Assembly (NCBI GenBank): GCA_029212885.1
Contig: JARGPC010000010.1
Coordinates: forward strand, 1-64,000
Length of the DNA stretch: 64,000 nt
From: Coxiellaceae bacterium
Lineage (GTDB): Bacteria > Pseudomonadota > Gammaproteobacteria > Coxiellales > Coxiellaceae
Direction: 5' to 3'
Each line of letters begins with the position of its first letter. The first letter of the stretch is position 1. Below the pieces are notes generated by a model. The model saw only the letters and a program-made list of their open reading frames with translations, did not search any database and was not told the origin of the DNA. Positions 26,238 to 35,700 of the stretch are shown in pieces. A program made the translations under genes and the position numbers.

Positions 26238-26546
26238 ATGAACAGTAAAATCTTTATTGGCAATTTGCCATGGTCCGTAGGCGATGATGCATTAAGAGAA
26301 ACGTTTGGGCAATATGGCTCAATTCTTGAATGTGTTGTTATTAAAGAACGTGATGGTCGGTCTAAAGGTTATGGTTTTGTAACGTATACAATACCCAATG
26401 CCGCAGAGGCAGCTATCAAAGAAATGAATGGTGCAGAATACTGTGGGCGTTGTATTAATGTTAATGAAGCGATGAGTAAACACAGACCGATCTTAACAGA
26501 GTCTGAGTCTACCAGCGGTTCGGGTGGAGCAGCGGCAGCGGCGTAG
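26238..26546 (+). CDS. RRM-type RNA-binding protein
   Basis: This 102-residue protein has one RNA-recognition motif covering about residues 4-82: RNP2 is IFIGNL (5-10) and RNP1 is KGYGFVTY (43-50), both complete with their aromatic RNA-stacking residues. A short Ser/Gly/Ala tail ends in five alanines, similar to the glycine-rich tails of bacterial RRM proteins. Such proteins bind single-stranded RNA and are often cold- or stress-induced. Start ATG 26238 has GAAGGGG upstream. It stands alone between long non-coding stretches. Confidence 0.9.
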   Translation: MNSKIFIGNLPWSVGDDALRETFGQYGSILECVVIKERDGRSKGYGFVTYTIPNAAEAAIKEMNGAEYCGRCINVNEAMSKHRPILTESESTSGSGGAAAAA

Positions 26547-26766
26547 TTTAGTCTGATCGGAGTGATGGTTCGGTTCTTTTGGTTCGTTCAATCACTCCAC
26601 TGCCTTTAATCTTTTCAATCCTTTTTTTACTTTCCGTTATAACCAAGTGGTGTACCTAAACCTGTTGTAAAGTCATAACCGGGTAAAGCTGGGTAAGCAT
26701 TATTACCTTCAATGATTTCGCACTAAATGGTATTATTCGGTCAATTTTAATAAACGTGTGAGTAAT

Positions 26767-27102
26767 ATGAGTAACCTGCCTAATTGCCCGGAATGTGATT
26801 CCGCCTATGCTTATGAAGATCGTGGTCAATATATATGTCCTGAGTGTGCTCATGAATGGAGTTTACAAGAAGAGGAGGCTGAAGCTGAAAAAGTAATTAA
26901 AGACGCTAATGGAAATATGTTAAATGATGGCGATAGTGTGACGGTGATTAAAGATTTAAAAGTTAAAGGCAGTTCATCAGTGGTGAAGGTGGGCACTAAG
27001 GTTAAAAATATCCGATTGGTTGAAGGTGATCATGATATCGATTGTAAAATAGACGGTATTGGTGCGATGAAATTAAAGTCGCAGTTTGTTAAAAAAATAT
27101 AG
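26767..27102 (+). CDS. yjdM: YjdM/PhnA-family zinc-ribbon protein
   Basis: This 111-residue protein matches the length and opening of E. coli YjdM (formerly PhnA). The zinc ribbon has CPEC at 7-10 and CPEC at 24-27, and the C-terminal domain contains [25 protein letters not shown]. Despite the historic name it is not a proven phosphonate enzyme; the role is unknown. Start ATG 26767 is chosen over the GTG at 26758, which would add only three residues, because homologues begin at MS-LP. Confidence 0.88.
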   Translation: MSNLPNCPECDSAYAYEDRGQYICPECAHEWSLQEEEAEAEKVIKDANGNMLNDGDSVTVIKDLKVKGSSSVVKVGTKVKNIRLVEGDHDIDCKIDGIGAMKLKSQFVKKI

Positions 27103-27247
27103 TGTGTATTTTTTACTATAGCTGTACTAAGAGGTTACATTTTCCCCTTCAAAATAAACTGTGTTGATGGCTTTGATGTACGATATGTTCCAGTTGTATT
27201 ACAATGCAAAATAGAACTGGTTAATTACCTTACGAGAGAGGCTGCTA

Positions 27248-27910
27248 ATGATTCGCACACTGTCCTGTTTTTTTGCATTGATGATTTTATTATTCAGCAC
27301 GCAAGCATTTGGTTTTGAGTTAAGGTCTACTGGATTTAAAAATGGCGCCAGTCTGAAAGACAAGCACGTGGCATGTAAATACAGTAAGAAGCAAAAGCAA
27401 GTGGTGTATGGTAAGAATCAAAGCCCTGCTTTGAAGTGGAGAAAAGCGCCGAAGAAAACGCAGTCATTTGTGTTGGTAGTTTCTGATCCTGATGTGCCGG
27501 TGAATCGACGCAATGTTAATGTTACGGGTAAGGTGATTGCAAAAGATGCGCCGAGACGTCGGGTGTTTCACTGGATAGTGACCGATATCCCTCGCGCAGT
27601 GCATCGCTTGCGAGCGGGTGCGGGTTCACTACCGCCAGTCAATCTTAATAAACCTGTTACACAGTTAAAAAACAGCTGGGCCAGAATTGTGCCTTATACC
27701 GATCGCGTATTTTTTTCTGATAGCTATGTAGGGCCGTGCCCACCGAGCAATGATCAGCGCGTGCATCATTATATTTTTAATTTATTTGCGCTGGATGTGC
27801 CTTCTGTGCCTGAAGGGCTAAATGAAAGACAGCTAATTAAATTTATTAATAAACATACGATAAAACAAGCGACATTAACAGGTACCAGAACAAATCGTAT
27901 GACCAATTAA
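27248..27910 (+). CDS. YbhB/YbcL-type (PEBP-like) exported protein
   Basis: This 220-residue protein has a signal peptide (about 1-22, ending TQAFG). It then shows the phosphatidylethanolamine-binding-protein fold signature of the bacterial YbhB/YbcL group: SPALKWRKAPKKTQSFVLVVSDPD near the start of the fold, HWIVTDIP in the middle, and YVGPCPPSNDQRVHHYIFNLFALD with the GPCPP and HxY motifs lining the ligand pocket. Ligand and role are unknown; periplasmic location is inferred from the leader. GAGAGG precedes the start. It converges with the next gene, with a 29-nt gap. Confidence 0.85.
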   Translation: MIRTLSCFFALMILLFSTQAFGFELRSTGFKNGASLKDKHVACKYSKKQKQVVYGKNQSPALKWRKAPKKTQSFVLVVSDPDVPVNRRNVNVTGKVIAKDAPRRRVFHWIVTDIPRAVHRLRAGAGSLPPVNLNKPVTQLKNSWARIVPYTDRVFFSDSYVGPCPPSNDQRVHHYIFNLFALDVPSVPEGLNERQLIKFINKHTIKQATLTGTRTNRMTN

Positions 27911-27939
27911 TCTCATATCAGGTATTTGTTGCCATAGTC

Positions 27940-28965
27940 TCAGCGGATTTGATTGGCGGCTGATCCAAGCGCCACCGCCAGGCTATCAATATCATCTGCG
28001 ATCTTTGGCTCGCCATGTGGGTCGACATATGTATAAATGTTTGAGCGCCTAATCTGCTGACCATTGGTTTGGGTTAAGTTAAATAAACCTGAGCCTGCCG
28101 TTAACTGATGCACTGTTGTATCATATGCGGTATCAAGTGTTATTTCCTCGTCAGGTGGGTCTTCAGACTGTATCTTAATGTTTTGCCATCGATCACCAAA
28201 ATACAAAAAATATGTGACCGCTGCCAAAATCCCTACCCCGAACGCAAAAGCAAGTATATTGTCAGTATCTTGTTCTAGCTGATTGCACAAGTAATCATCG
28301 CCAGGGGGGGTGTAATAGTCAACACCACAGATTTTTTTTATTTTTAACAGAACACCTCTAGCTAGTGCGTCACAGAATTGAGATGTGAGAATATTTGGTC
28401 GGGCATCAGGCTCGGAGTGTGACCTGCAGTATATATTATTATTCATCAGGATTGGTTTAGCACATGCATCAGCGCATAGTCCGGGCGCAGGGGGCGTCGA
28501 AAAATCTTGTCTGAAAGGAAGCAGTATCAAGACAACTGGCATAGGAGTAAGGAAAAACCATAAGAACATCTTGATGAAATTCACGGTGTGATATTGAAAA
28601 GGAAAGGGCCCGAATCTGTTTTGTGATGTGATTTCAGTGTGACTGACGAAGTTAAGCCGCTTCTGCCCCAGTTTGCTCACTTGAGCTAAGCGATTAAAGT
28701 CATCTGTTTTTCTATAGAGCTGCCCTACAGGGTTTGGCTCAGCAAAGTTAATGGAAATAGTGGGTACGATCTGTCCTGAATGTGATGAATCTCTATTCTT
28801 AACAGAGTATTCAATGCCTAGGAAACTATGCATTAGTGCACTGATCGCATTATTTTTTTTAGGTGCAATAACAAAGCGCCAGCCTTTCGCTGCAATGGGG
28901 GGCTCTGGTGCAACATTTATTACTACTTGGCCACACCTGTTTCGAGAGGTAGGTCGTTGTCTCAT
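27940..28965 (-). CDS. Hypothetical protein with two membrane segments
   Basis: This 341-residue protein was not recognised. Two hydrophobic segments stand out: about 128-150 (FIKMFLWFFLTPMPVVLILL) and about 238-258 (ILAFAFGVGILAAVTYFLYF). The roughly 90 residues between them contain at least six cysteines, which could form disulfides if this loop is periplasmic. The C-terminal part is hydrophilic and acidic. There is no signal peptide and the ribosome site is weak. It is kept because it is the only long frame here and has coding-like composition. Confidence 0.55.
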   Translation of the reverse strand: MRQRPTSRNRCGQVVINVAPEPPIAAKGWRFVIAPKKNNAISALMHSFLGIEYSVKNRDSSHSGQIVPTISINFAEPNPVGQLYRKTDDFNRLAQVSKLGQKRLNFVSHTEITSQNRFGPFPFQYHTVNFIKMFLWFFLTPMPVVLILLPFRQDFSTPPAPGLCADACAKPILMNNNIYCRSHSEPDARPNILTSQFCDALARGVLLKIKKICGVDYYTPPGDDYLCNQLEQDTDNILAFAFGVGILAAVTYFLYFGDRWQNIKIQSEDPPDEEITLDTAYDTTVHQLTAGSGLFNLTQTNGQQIRRSNIYTYVDPHGEPKIADDIDSLAVALGSAANQIR

Positions 28966-29217
28966 GTTTTTTTACCGTTTCTCATAAATAACTTACTGAT
29001 ACTATTAATATGTTTATATATACGTTTTGATATTACGTGTTTTTATTTTTTTTTCAATCACCGGGGTGGCATCACAACAGTTATTAAGCCTAATGATGTG
29101 ATTTCTCAAAGTGCCGTGCTGAGTAAATTGCGACACAGCCTGTGTCGTAATTATGAATTGAGCGAGGCTTTGAATCAGCGCCTAAAAAAACCGTTGTGGA
29201 AGCTGAAGAAGAGCCTG

Positions 29218-30084
29218 TTATGGATTGATTGCCGTATCCATATGATTTGCCGCTTCGAGCGTATTGGATAACAGCATCGCAACGGTCATCAAGCCCACAC
29301 CACCTGGGACGGGGGTGATGGCTTTAGCGCGATTTTTGGCAGTATCAAAATCGATATCACCACAAATGCTGCCATCATCACGGCGATTAAAGCCGACATC
29401 GATAACAATACATTGATCGTTGATCCATTCGCTTTTAATAATGCCGGGGTTGCCTATACCTACGACTAAGATTTCGGCTGAGCGCACTTGCTGTTCTAAA
29501 TGTTTGGTAAAACGATGACATACGGTAATCGTCGCTTTGGCTAATAATAACTCCAATGCCATTGGGCGACCAACAATATTCGATGCGCCGATGATCACAG
29601 CATTTTTACCAACGCAATCGATATCATAATATTGCAACAGCTTCATCACACCCCAGGGTGTGCAGGGGCGTAATAACGGTTGGCGTTGGGCTAGTCGCCC
29701 TATGTTATAGGGATGAAAACCATCCACGTCTTTGTTGGGATCAATTTTTTCGAGTAAGCGATCAGCCATCGCCACATCAGGTAATGGCAATTGCAATAAG
29801 ATGCCATGCACAGCGGGATCTTGGTTTAAGGCTTCTAATGTATCAGTGATTTGTTGTTCACTGCTGTCGGCAGGTAAGCGATGACAGGTTGAGATGATGC
29901 CCACTTGTTCGCAGCCACGTTGCTTATGGCCGACATAGGCTTCTGATGCAGGGTTTTCGCCGACTAATACTACGGCCAGGCCGGGGGCGATTAAATCTTG
30001 ATCTAAGCGTTGTTGCACGCCAGCCGCCACTTGTTGTTTGATCTCAGCGGCGACCGGCTTGCCGGAAAGTATATTGTCAGTCAT
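29218..30084 (-). CDS. folD: FolD, methylenetetrahydrofolate dehydrogenase/cyclohydrolase
   Basis: This 288-residue bifunctional enzyme interconverts 5,10-methylene- and 10-formyl-tetrahydrofolate with NADP+. Catalytic Lys54 sits in YVGHK as in E. coli. Other signatures are GILLQLPLP, KDVDGFHPYN, the dinucleotide site IIGASNIVGRP and the C-terminal PVPGGVGLMT (usually PVPGGVGPMT). Start ATG lies behind AGGGTAAC. It is a single-copy housekeeping gene next to the secreted lipase on the same strand, with a 37-nt gap. Confidence 0.96.
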   Translation of the reverse strand: MTDNILSGKPVAAEIKQQVAAGVQQRLDQDLIAPGLAVVLVGENPASEAYVGHKQRGCEQVGIISTCHRLPADSSEQQITDTLEALNQDPAVHGILLQLPLPDVAMADRLLEKIDPNKDVDGFHPYNIGRLAQRQPLLRPCTPWGVMKLLQYYDIDCVGKNAVIIGASNIVGRPMALELLLAKATITVCHRFTKHLEQQVRSAEILVVGIGNPGIIKSEWINDQCIVIDVGFNRRDDGSICGDIDFDTAKNRAKAITPVPGGVGLMTVAMLLSNTLEAANHMDTAINP

Positions 30085-30121
30085 CTGTTACCCTAAAGTC
30101 TCAAAGCTGATTCATTATGCC

Positions 30122-31180
30122 TTAACTCGCGTTATGCTGGAAGGTGTAATTTTTATCCATTAATTGCTCGATAATTTCAGCTAACGACCTGTGCACTTCG
30201 GACGTTGGGTGAATGTGATCCCAAAAGATATAATTCGTAGGGTCAGCGCAAGGGTGTGCGCCACTCTTCACGCTCTGGCCGACCTGATAAGCTTCCATTA
30301 ACTCTGGTGAGTGACTAATCATTAATGCGAGTCGCTTATTATTCGGTGCTAGCTCATCAGTCATGCGGTTGATGTTGTTGTTGGCATACAGCAAGCTACC
30401 ACCTTGCCAGCAAGCGGTGTTTACGTTGCTAAAGTGGGTATGATGCTCTTGATTAAATTTGGCAGTGTTGTTGATGATCTCTTTAAACAGGCTATAAATA
30501 TCAAAAGTATGTAAGTCGATATTAGTATGTTGCTTGCTGTAGTTGGCTAGTGCATTAGCTAATTTTTGGTTATGCATCACCGTTAAGTCATGTAGGTTTT
30601 TCACAATACCGCCTTCTATAGCGCGTGGTGTGCCACCGAGGTCGGGTAAATTCAATACTAAAATATTTTTTGCGCCATTACTGACTAATTTTTCAATATC
30701 GGCCATGTATTGCGTAACAACGTGTGTGGTGTCTTTGTCGACTTGCTTGCTGCCAGGCAAGTAATCATTACCACCGCTCCATATTACAAATAAGGTATGA
30801 GATTTATCGTAGCCTAAGTCGCGCACAATATAGTCATCAATCTCTTCACCGACAGTGACAGGGAGAAAACCATCAAATGGGTTATGTAAGAATGTTGTTG
30901 CACCACCAGTCGCGTAGTTTTGTGAAGTGGTGTAATAAATGCCGTAATAGTGATCAGAAAGATTCTCAGCCCAGGTACGGCCATCAGAAAAGCGTCCACG
31001 ATAATAAGGGGGTGATGGCGGGAACTGATGAAAGTCGTGCGCATACAAGTTGCCATTGTCGGTTAGGCTGTCGCCAAAATATACAATTTCCTTGATCGGG
31101 GTGCCATTGGCTAGAGCACTTAGTGCCCAAAAGCTTAAGCAGGTGATAAAAACAATGCAGAGGTGTTTTATGGTTTTCAT
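30122..31180 (-). CDS. Secreted GDSL/SGNH lipase-acyltransferase family protein
   Basis: This 352-residue protein has a signal peptide (about 1-24, ending SALA). SGNH-hydrolase blocks are complete: FGDSLTDNGN with nucleophile Ser38, GRFSDGRTWAENL, block III WSGGNDY, and the catalytic Asp-His pair in FWDHIHPTSE near the C-terminus. This is the branch of GDSL phospholipases/acyltransferases that includes Legionella PlaA-type enzymes and thermolabile haemolysins. Lysophospholipase or acyltransferase activity on host or bacterial lipids is likely, but the precise substrate is unclear. AGGAAG precedes the start. Confidence 0.88.
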   Translation of the reverse strand: MKTIKHLCIVFITCLSFWALSALANGTPIKEIVYFGDSLTDNGNLYAHDFHQFPPSPPYYRGRFSDGRTWAENLSDHYYGIYYTTSQNYATGGATTFLHNPFDGFLPVTVGEEIDDYIVRDLGYDKSHTLFVIWSGGNDYLPGSKQVDKDTTHVVTQYMADIEKLVSNGAKNILVLNLPDLGGTPRAIEGGIVKNLHDLTVMHNQKLANALANYSKQHTNIDLHTFDIYSLFKEIINNTAKFNQEHHTHFSNVNTACWQGGSLLYANNNINRMTDELAPNNKRLALMISHSPELMEAYQVGQSVKSGAHPCADPTNYIFWDHIHPTSEVHRSLAEIIEQLMDKNYTFQHNAS

Positions 31181-31440
31181 GCAGAACTTCCTGGTTGTAT
31201 AACGGAGGCATCAGCTTACAAGATGCATTTCAAGTTGACAATATTTTTGCCGTAGATGAGATGACAACGCGAAAATGGTGCATTTTTACCTGTTTTTACT
31301 GTGTTTTTTGCACGCAAGGTAGCGCTGCAAGTTCATTTTGATAGGTGTTTTGTCATGCTTGTGTAACATTCTTATGTGTGATTAGCTATAGATTAACTAC
31401 TAGGAGCGTAGTTATTAACCCAAGTTAAAGGAGTTCCGTT

Positions 31441-32487
31441 ATGTCCAAACGCGTGTCTTTTCTTTCTATAACCCTCGGTTTAGTAGCTGGTGTTAGTTTA
31501 GCCAGCAGCTCATTAGCAGCACCTAATACTGTGCCGGTAAAACTCATGCTCAATAACCACGGTACAAAAATTGTAAGTTTGTTAAAAATTACACCTAGTA
31601 AACAAGCCGCAGCACAATTAAAACAAAATGTGCAATTTATGCTAGATAATCCGCATTATGCAGAGGTACATGATGCTAAAACTCCTGAAAAAACTTATGT
31701 AGGTATGCACGGTCTGCCTGTATTAGATCAAGGTATGCACGGCAGTTGTGCAACATTTGCTTCAACAGCAGGTGTTGATACAGTATTCCCAATCACTGGC
31801 GATAGCAGTGTGAGCCAATTATGTAACTTAGAGTTGGGTCAAACGCTAAATAATCCTCCAGGTACATCGGGTGGTTGGAATGGTTCTTTTGGTTATGTAG
31901 TGTTAGGTCAAGTGCAGGATCATGGCTTCTTAACCATGGAATACCAAAAAGCTAATGGCTGTGGTGGTTTGAAAGACTATCCAAGAAGCAGTAGCAATAT
32001 TGGGCAGCCAATGGATCAACAAACCTTTGAATCTAACAGCAATAAAAACTTCACATCAGCTGACTGGAAAGTGTTACACAAATACAACGGTAGTTTTGCA
32101 CCGATTAATCCAGCAGAAGGCGCAAAAGTATTGACCGATGTGAAAGCAGCATTAAACAGAGGTCATGTGGTTGTGTTTGGTACTGTGCTAAACCAATATC
32201 AGGGTCAAGCAGGTGCGATTGGTGATTATAAAGGTCATAACGATGTGTGGACTTTAACACCAGCAATGCAAAACATTAACGCTGGCCATGAAATGGTAAT
32301 CGATGGTTACGATGATAACGCTTGCGCTGCTTACAATAACGGTCAAGACAAACAATGTGGTTTGTTACGTTTACGTAACTCATGGGGTAGCTTTGCCGGT
32401 AACGCAGGTGATTACTACATGACTTACGATTTCTTCAAAACTATGGCGATTGAAGATTATGAAGTAGGCCAAGGTGTAAATGCTTAA
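31441..32487 (+). CDS. Secreted papain-like (C1-family) cysteine protease
   Basis: This 348-residue protein has a signal peptide (about 1-27, ending SSLAA) and a propeptide-like stretch to about 90. The papain-type order is DQGMHGSCATFA with nucleophile Cys103 (the usual Trp after Cys is replaced by Ala), AGHEMVIDGYDD with His283, and LRNSWGSFAG with Asn313. The oxyanion Gln is Gln97 in DQG. It is probably an active exported endopeptidase. Codon use is more A-rich and uniform than in neighbours, and the Shine-Dalgarno site (AAAGGAG) is ideal, suggesting high expression. A strong terminator follows. Confidence 0.85.
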   Translation: MSKRVSFLSITLGLVAGVSLASSSLAAPNTVPVKLMLNNHGTKIVSLLKITPSKQAAAQLKQNVQFMLDNPHYAEVHDAKTPEKTYVGMHGLPVLDQGMHGSCATFASTAGVDTVFPITGDSSVSQLCNLELGQTLNNPPGTSGGWNGSFGYVVLGQVQDHGFLTMEYQKANGCGGLKDYPRSSSNIGQPMDQQTFESNSNKNFTSADWKVLHKYNGSFAPINPAEGAKVLTDVKAALNRGHVVVFGTVLNQYQGQAGAIGDYKGHNDVWTLTPAMQNINAGHEMVIDGYDDNACAAYNNGQDKQCGLLRLRNSWGSFAGNAGDYYMTYDFFKTMAIEDYEVGQGVNA

Positions 32488-32513
32488 CTTTGTCATCTTG
32501 GATGATGATATTT

Positions 32514-32582
32514 TGTCATCCCGAGTGACGACCTGTCATCCCGAGTGACGACCTGTCATCCCGGCCCCCGAGCCGGGATCCA
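32514..32582. repeat. Palindromic repeat: two 20-bp head units plus hairpin core
   Basis: TGTCATCCCGAGTGACGACC occurs twice in tandem (32514-32533, 32534-32553). A core hairpin follows with stem ATCCCGGC/GCCGGGAT (32558-32565, 32572-32579) and CCCCGA loop. The same architecture recurs at 45.0, 55.3 and 63.0 kb. Confidence 0.85.
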
Positions 32583-32586
32583 CATC

Positions 32587-32617
32587 AAAAAGCGAGGCTA
32601 GGTACCTCGCTTTTTTT
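32587..32617 (+). terminator. Rho-independent terminator after the C1 protease gene
   Basis: A 7-bp stem AGCGAGG/CCTCGCT (32591-32597, 32605-32611) is followed by a run of seven T and preceded by a run of A. It terminates transcription of the protease gene and is the best intrinsic terminator in the window. Confidence 0.9.
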
Positions 32618-32792
32618 ACACCTCTTACACCATCTACCCCCTTTAGCTCATCGATGTAATAAATACATGCATTTTCATGTTGAACAGATTGCGAATTCAT
32701 CATAAAAATCAGCAGTTTATTTCTCTAGCTAATTTTAAATTAAGCTTTGCTGTGTACAATTGTCGCTCAGGTAGATGGTGTGAGATTGTATT

Positions 32793-35700
32793 ATGTCGAG
32801 AGAAAAAAAAGGCGCAGCAGCTGGTGTAGGTAGTGGTATAAGTATTGCGGATATTAATCATTGCGATAAAGATCATCCCTCCGCACTCTATAGAGCAGCT
32901 GAATTAAATCAACTGGGTGTGGTTAAGTTGCTGCTCGCTCAAGGCGCATCTCAATCGATAGATGTAGATGCTGAACACTGCGCGTTAACCGTTGCAATAA
33001 AGTATGGGCATGAAGCTATCGCAGCTGAACTGTTGGCTAATCAATCATACTTACATACGATAATGTCATTACCTTTGCAGCAAGGACCATCTAAAAAGAA
33101 TCTGGCTTTAAGGCGCGTTGAATATATCTTGCATTGCTTGCTTAAGGTAGATTATATCCCTGAACGTCAAGATGCCGCAGAATTTGAAGCAAGAGATGAT
33201 GCAACAGGTGAGCCTTTTGCATTCCATTTGGCGAAAGACGTCAACAATAAAGTAATGGCTTATTGCCCTAATGGTCGTTGTTATAATTTATCGCTGGCCT
33301 TAAAACATGCAAATCTTAGATACTTTTACCTGGATGAGAGTGAGCAATCGAAAGCTATTATTGCGCGATGTGAAAAGAAAATTGGCGCCATTAATGTTCG
33401 GAGCGCATCATTAATTATGAGCCGCGTACAGTCGGATATGAAGCATCTGATGTATGCTGTAGAAATATTTTCTATAAAAAAGTATACGTTGGTGGGTGGG
33501 TATGAAGAAGTGAATAGCTTATTAAGAGACATGCCGGTCTACAATACTTTAACTAAAGTAGAAGACATGTTTGTGCAGTGTATGTTAGCTATCAGTGGCG
33601 TAAATAAAAACATAAATTTCACAGAAATGGATAGTCGAAGTAAATTGACGCGACATGAGGGTGAATTGCCGTTGGATGTGATTTCGCGCATGAAAACAGC
33701 TAATCAAATAGTATCGCGAACCGGGCTTTTAAGCTTTTCTGAAAATGAGGTCTTTGGTAGGTTGGTTAATAAGACGATTATTCAAGATGCTAACCAATGC
33801 CAAGCGAGCATAGCTCAGATATCAACATACTCCGAAGAGCAGGAAGTATTGTTCCCACCGGCTCACTTGAAAATCAATGCTTATGAAGGGGCAACAAATA
33901 AAAAGAATCATGTATTTTTTGCAAGCATTGTACATGGTGTAGCTACAGAATATGTTGAAGAATATTTTATTGAATTGGCGCTAAATGATGCTTATGCTAT
34001 TTTATGTTGTCCTTATGTAGATTTAACGGACCCAAGGTTTGGCATCCCGCGACACAATCATGCACTGGCGCATCATGTGCGTGCCTGTATCATGGTTGAT
34101 CCAGTTATAAATTACTTTAAGCAGCATGCCGCAGCAGAAGAGTTTAAACGATTCTGTGATCACTTAATGCCTGATGATATTGTTATGATGAAGATTATGA
34201 TGATATTTTCAAAAACCGGACGTCAGTCAGAGGCGAGCCCCACTCCATCTGAGATAAAAACCTACATGAAATATCAGCAAGCTTCTGCCGAAAATTTTAG
34301 TCGATTTTTGCGTGAGGAAATGAGTGCTAGTGAGGAGACAGTAACGTTTTACGCTGAAATCATGTTGCATATGGGCAACCCCAATTACCCAGCTTTAGTG
34401 ACAGGTACTGAACAGCAAAAGCGGCATAAATTATATATCAACCATATTACAGCGTTATCACATAAGATGGATTTGCCTCGAGTCTATGGTCGAAGTCAAT
34501 ATGATCGTGCGATGTCAGGCTATAATGGCAGTCCAACTCATGATGATAAAGATTGCTATTTTATATCGCCTTCTGAAAAACAGAAACGAGCATTGGCAAG
34601 GTTAGAGAACATCAGTATGGCGATGTTAGCAGCCACAGGTGATAATTTATGTTTCTCTGGTCATGGCGTAGATGATTTCAGCTATAACGAAGAGCAGTTT
34701 ATATTGTGTAACACAAAAATTGATAGTTGTTGGCAGCACTGTCAAAGTGCTTATATGGGAGTGTTACAAAAGGACGACGAAAATCAATTATTGACGAAAG
34801 AGTTTAAGCAAGCTATTGATGCTAATCAAATTGACCAGGTGATTTTCTTCATGTTTAGAGTTCAGCCAGAGGGCCGCAGTAAATTCGAGGCAAAATTTGG
34901 TGTGCCGCCACTCCTAGCACTGGCTCAATCCGAGCATGACTATTCGATGGTGCTGCGTAGCTACTGTAAGCTGATGCGCATTGACTCAAAGCAAGCGCTC
35001 AGTCTCTTTGGTATTTCACTGGCTAGGCACAATGCTGGATTGGCCATGTTTTTTTCTGATTTTATTGCAGCAGCTGATGTTAAAGAAGCATCAGTGTATT
35101 TATTAACTGATAATTTTGATCAAGCTATATTTAATAAGTTATTGCCGAGAGTAGTGAATATTAATGATGCAGAACATGGTGATTCATTATTAATGACGGC
35201 AATTAAGCAAGCCAGTCAATTGACTGCTGTCGAAGCATTGATAGACAGTGGTGCTAAACCAAGCATGCAAGATATACTTCTCGCTATAGACAAAGAGCTT
35301 GATCAAGTAATAATAGAATTGCTGTTGGAAGGTGTGGACCTAAGATTAATCCCCGCTGATTTTAAGCTGCGACTATTAACACCTGAACTGCCAATCTTTG
35401 TGATTGAGGCAGTTAATAGGCGATTGGGCTGTGGCTATGATGTTATTTCGCTGATGAGAGAAGTTTTATCTGCACCATTTTCTGAAAAGCATATACAAAC
35501 GGCAGTAACAACATTGAAACATCACTCGTTACAGAGTGATGAAATTTTGGGTGTATTGCGTGAATACCCAGAGGTACTAACGCACCATTTTTTTTGCAGA
35601 AGAACTTTTATGTATTGTGCGGTCACTCAGGGTTTGCCGATTGATCTGCTACTTAAGCTATGTGAGGCTGGTGCATGGTGTGATGTGTGGCTATTGTCTA

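Noticed and set aside
26553..26605. Hairpin GGAGTGAT/ATCACTCC after the RRM gene as a terminator
   Set aside because: The loop is long (about 28 nt) and no T-run follows the stem directly.
28927..29271. 114-codon plus-strand frame between the hypothetical gene and folD
   Set aside because: It overlaps the ends of two minus-strand genes, has no good start, and only a weak coding-like stretch in the middle.
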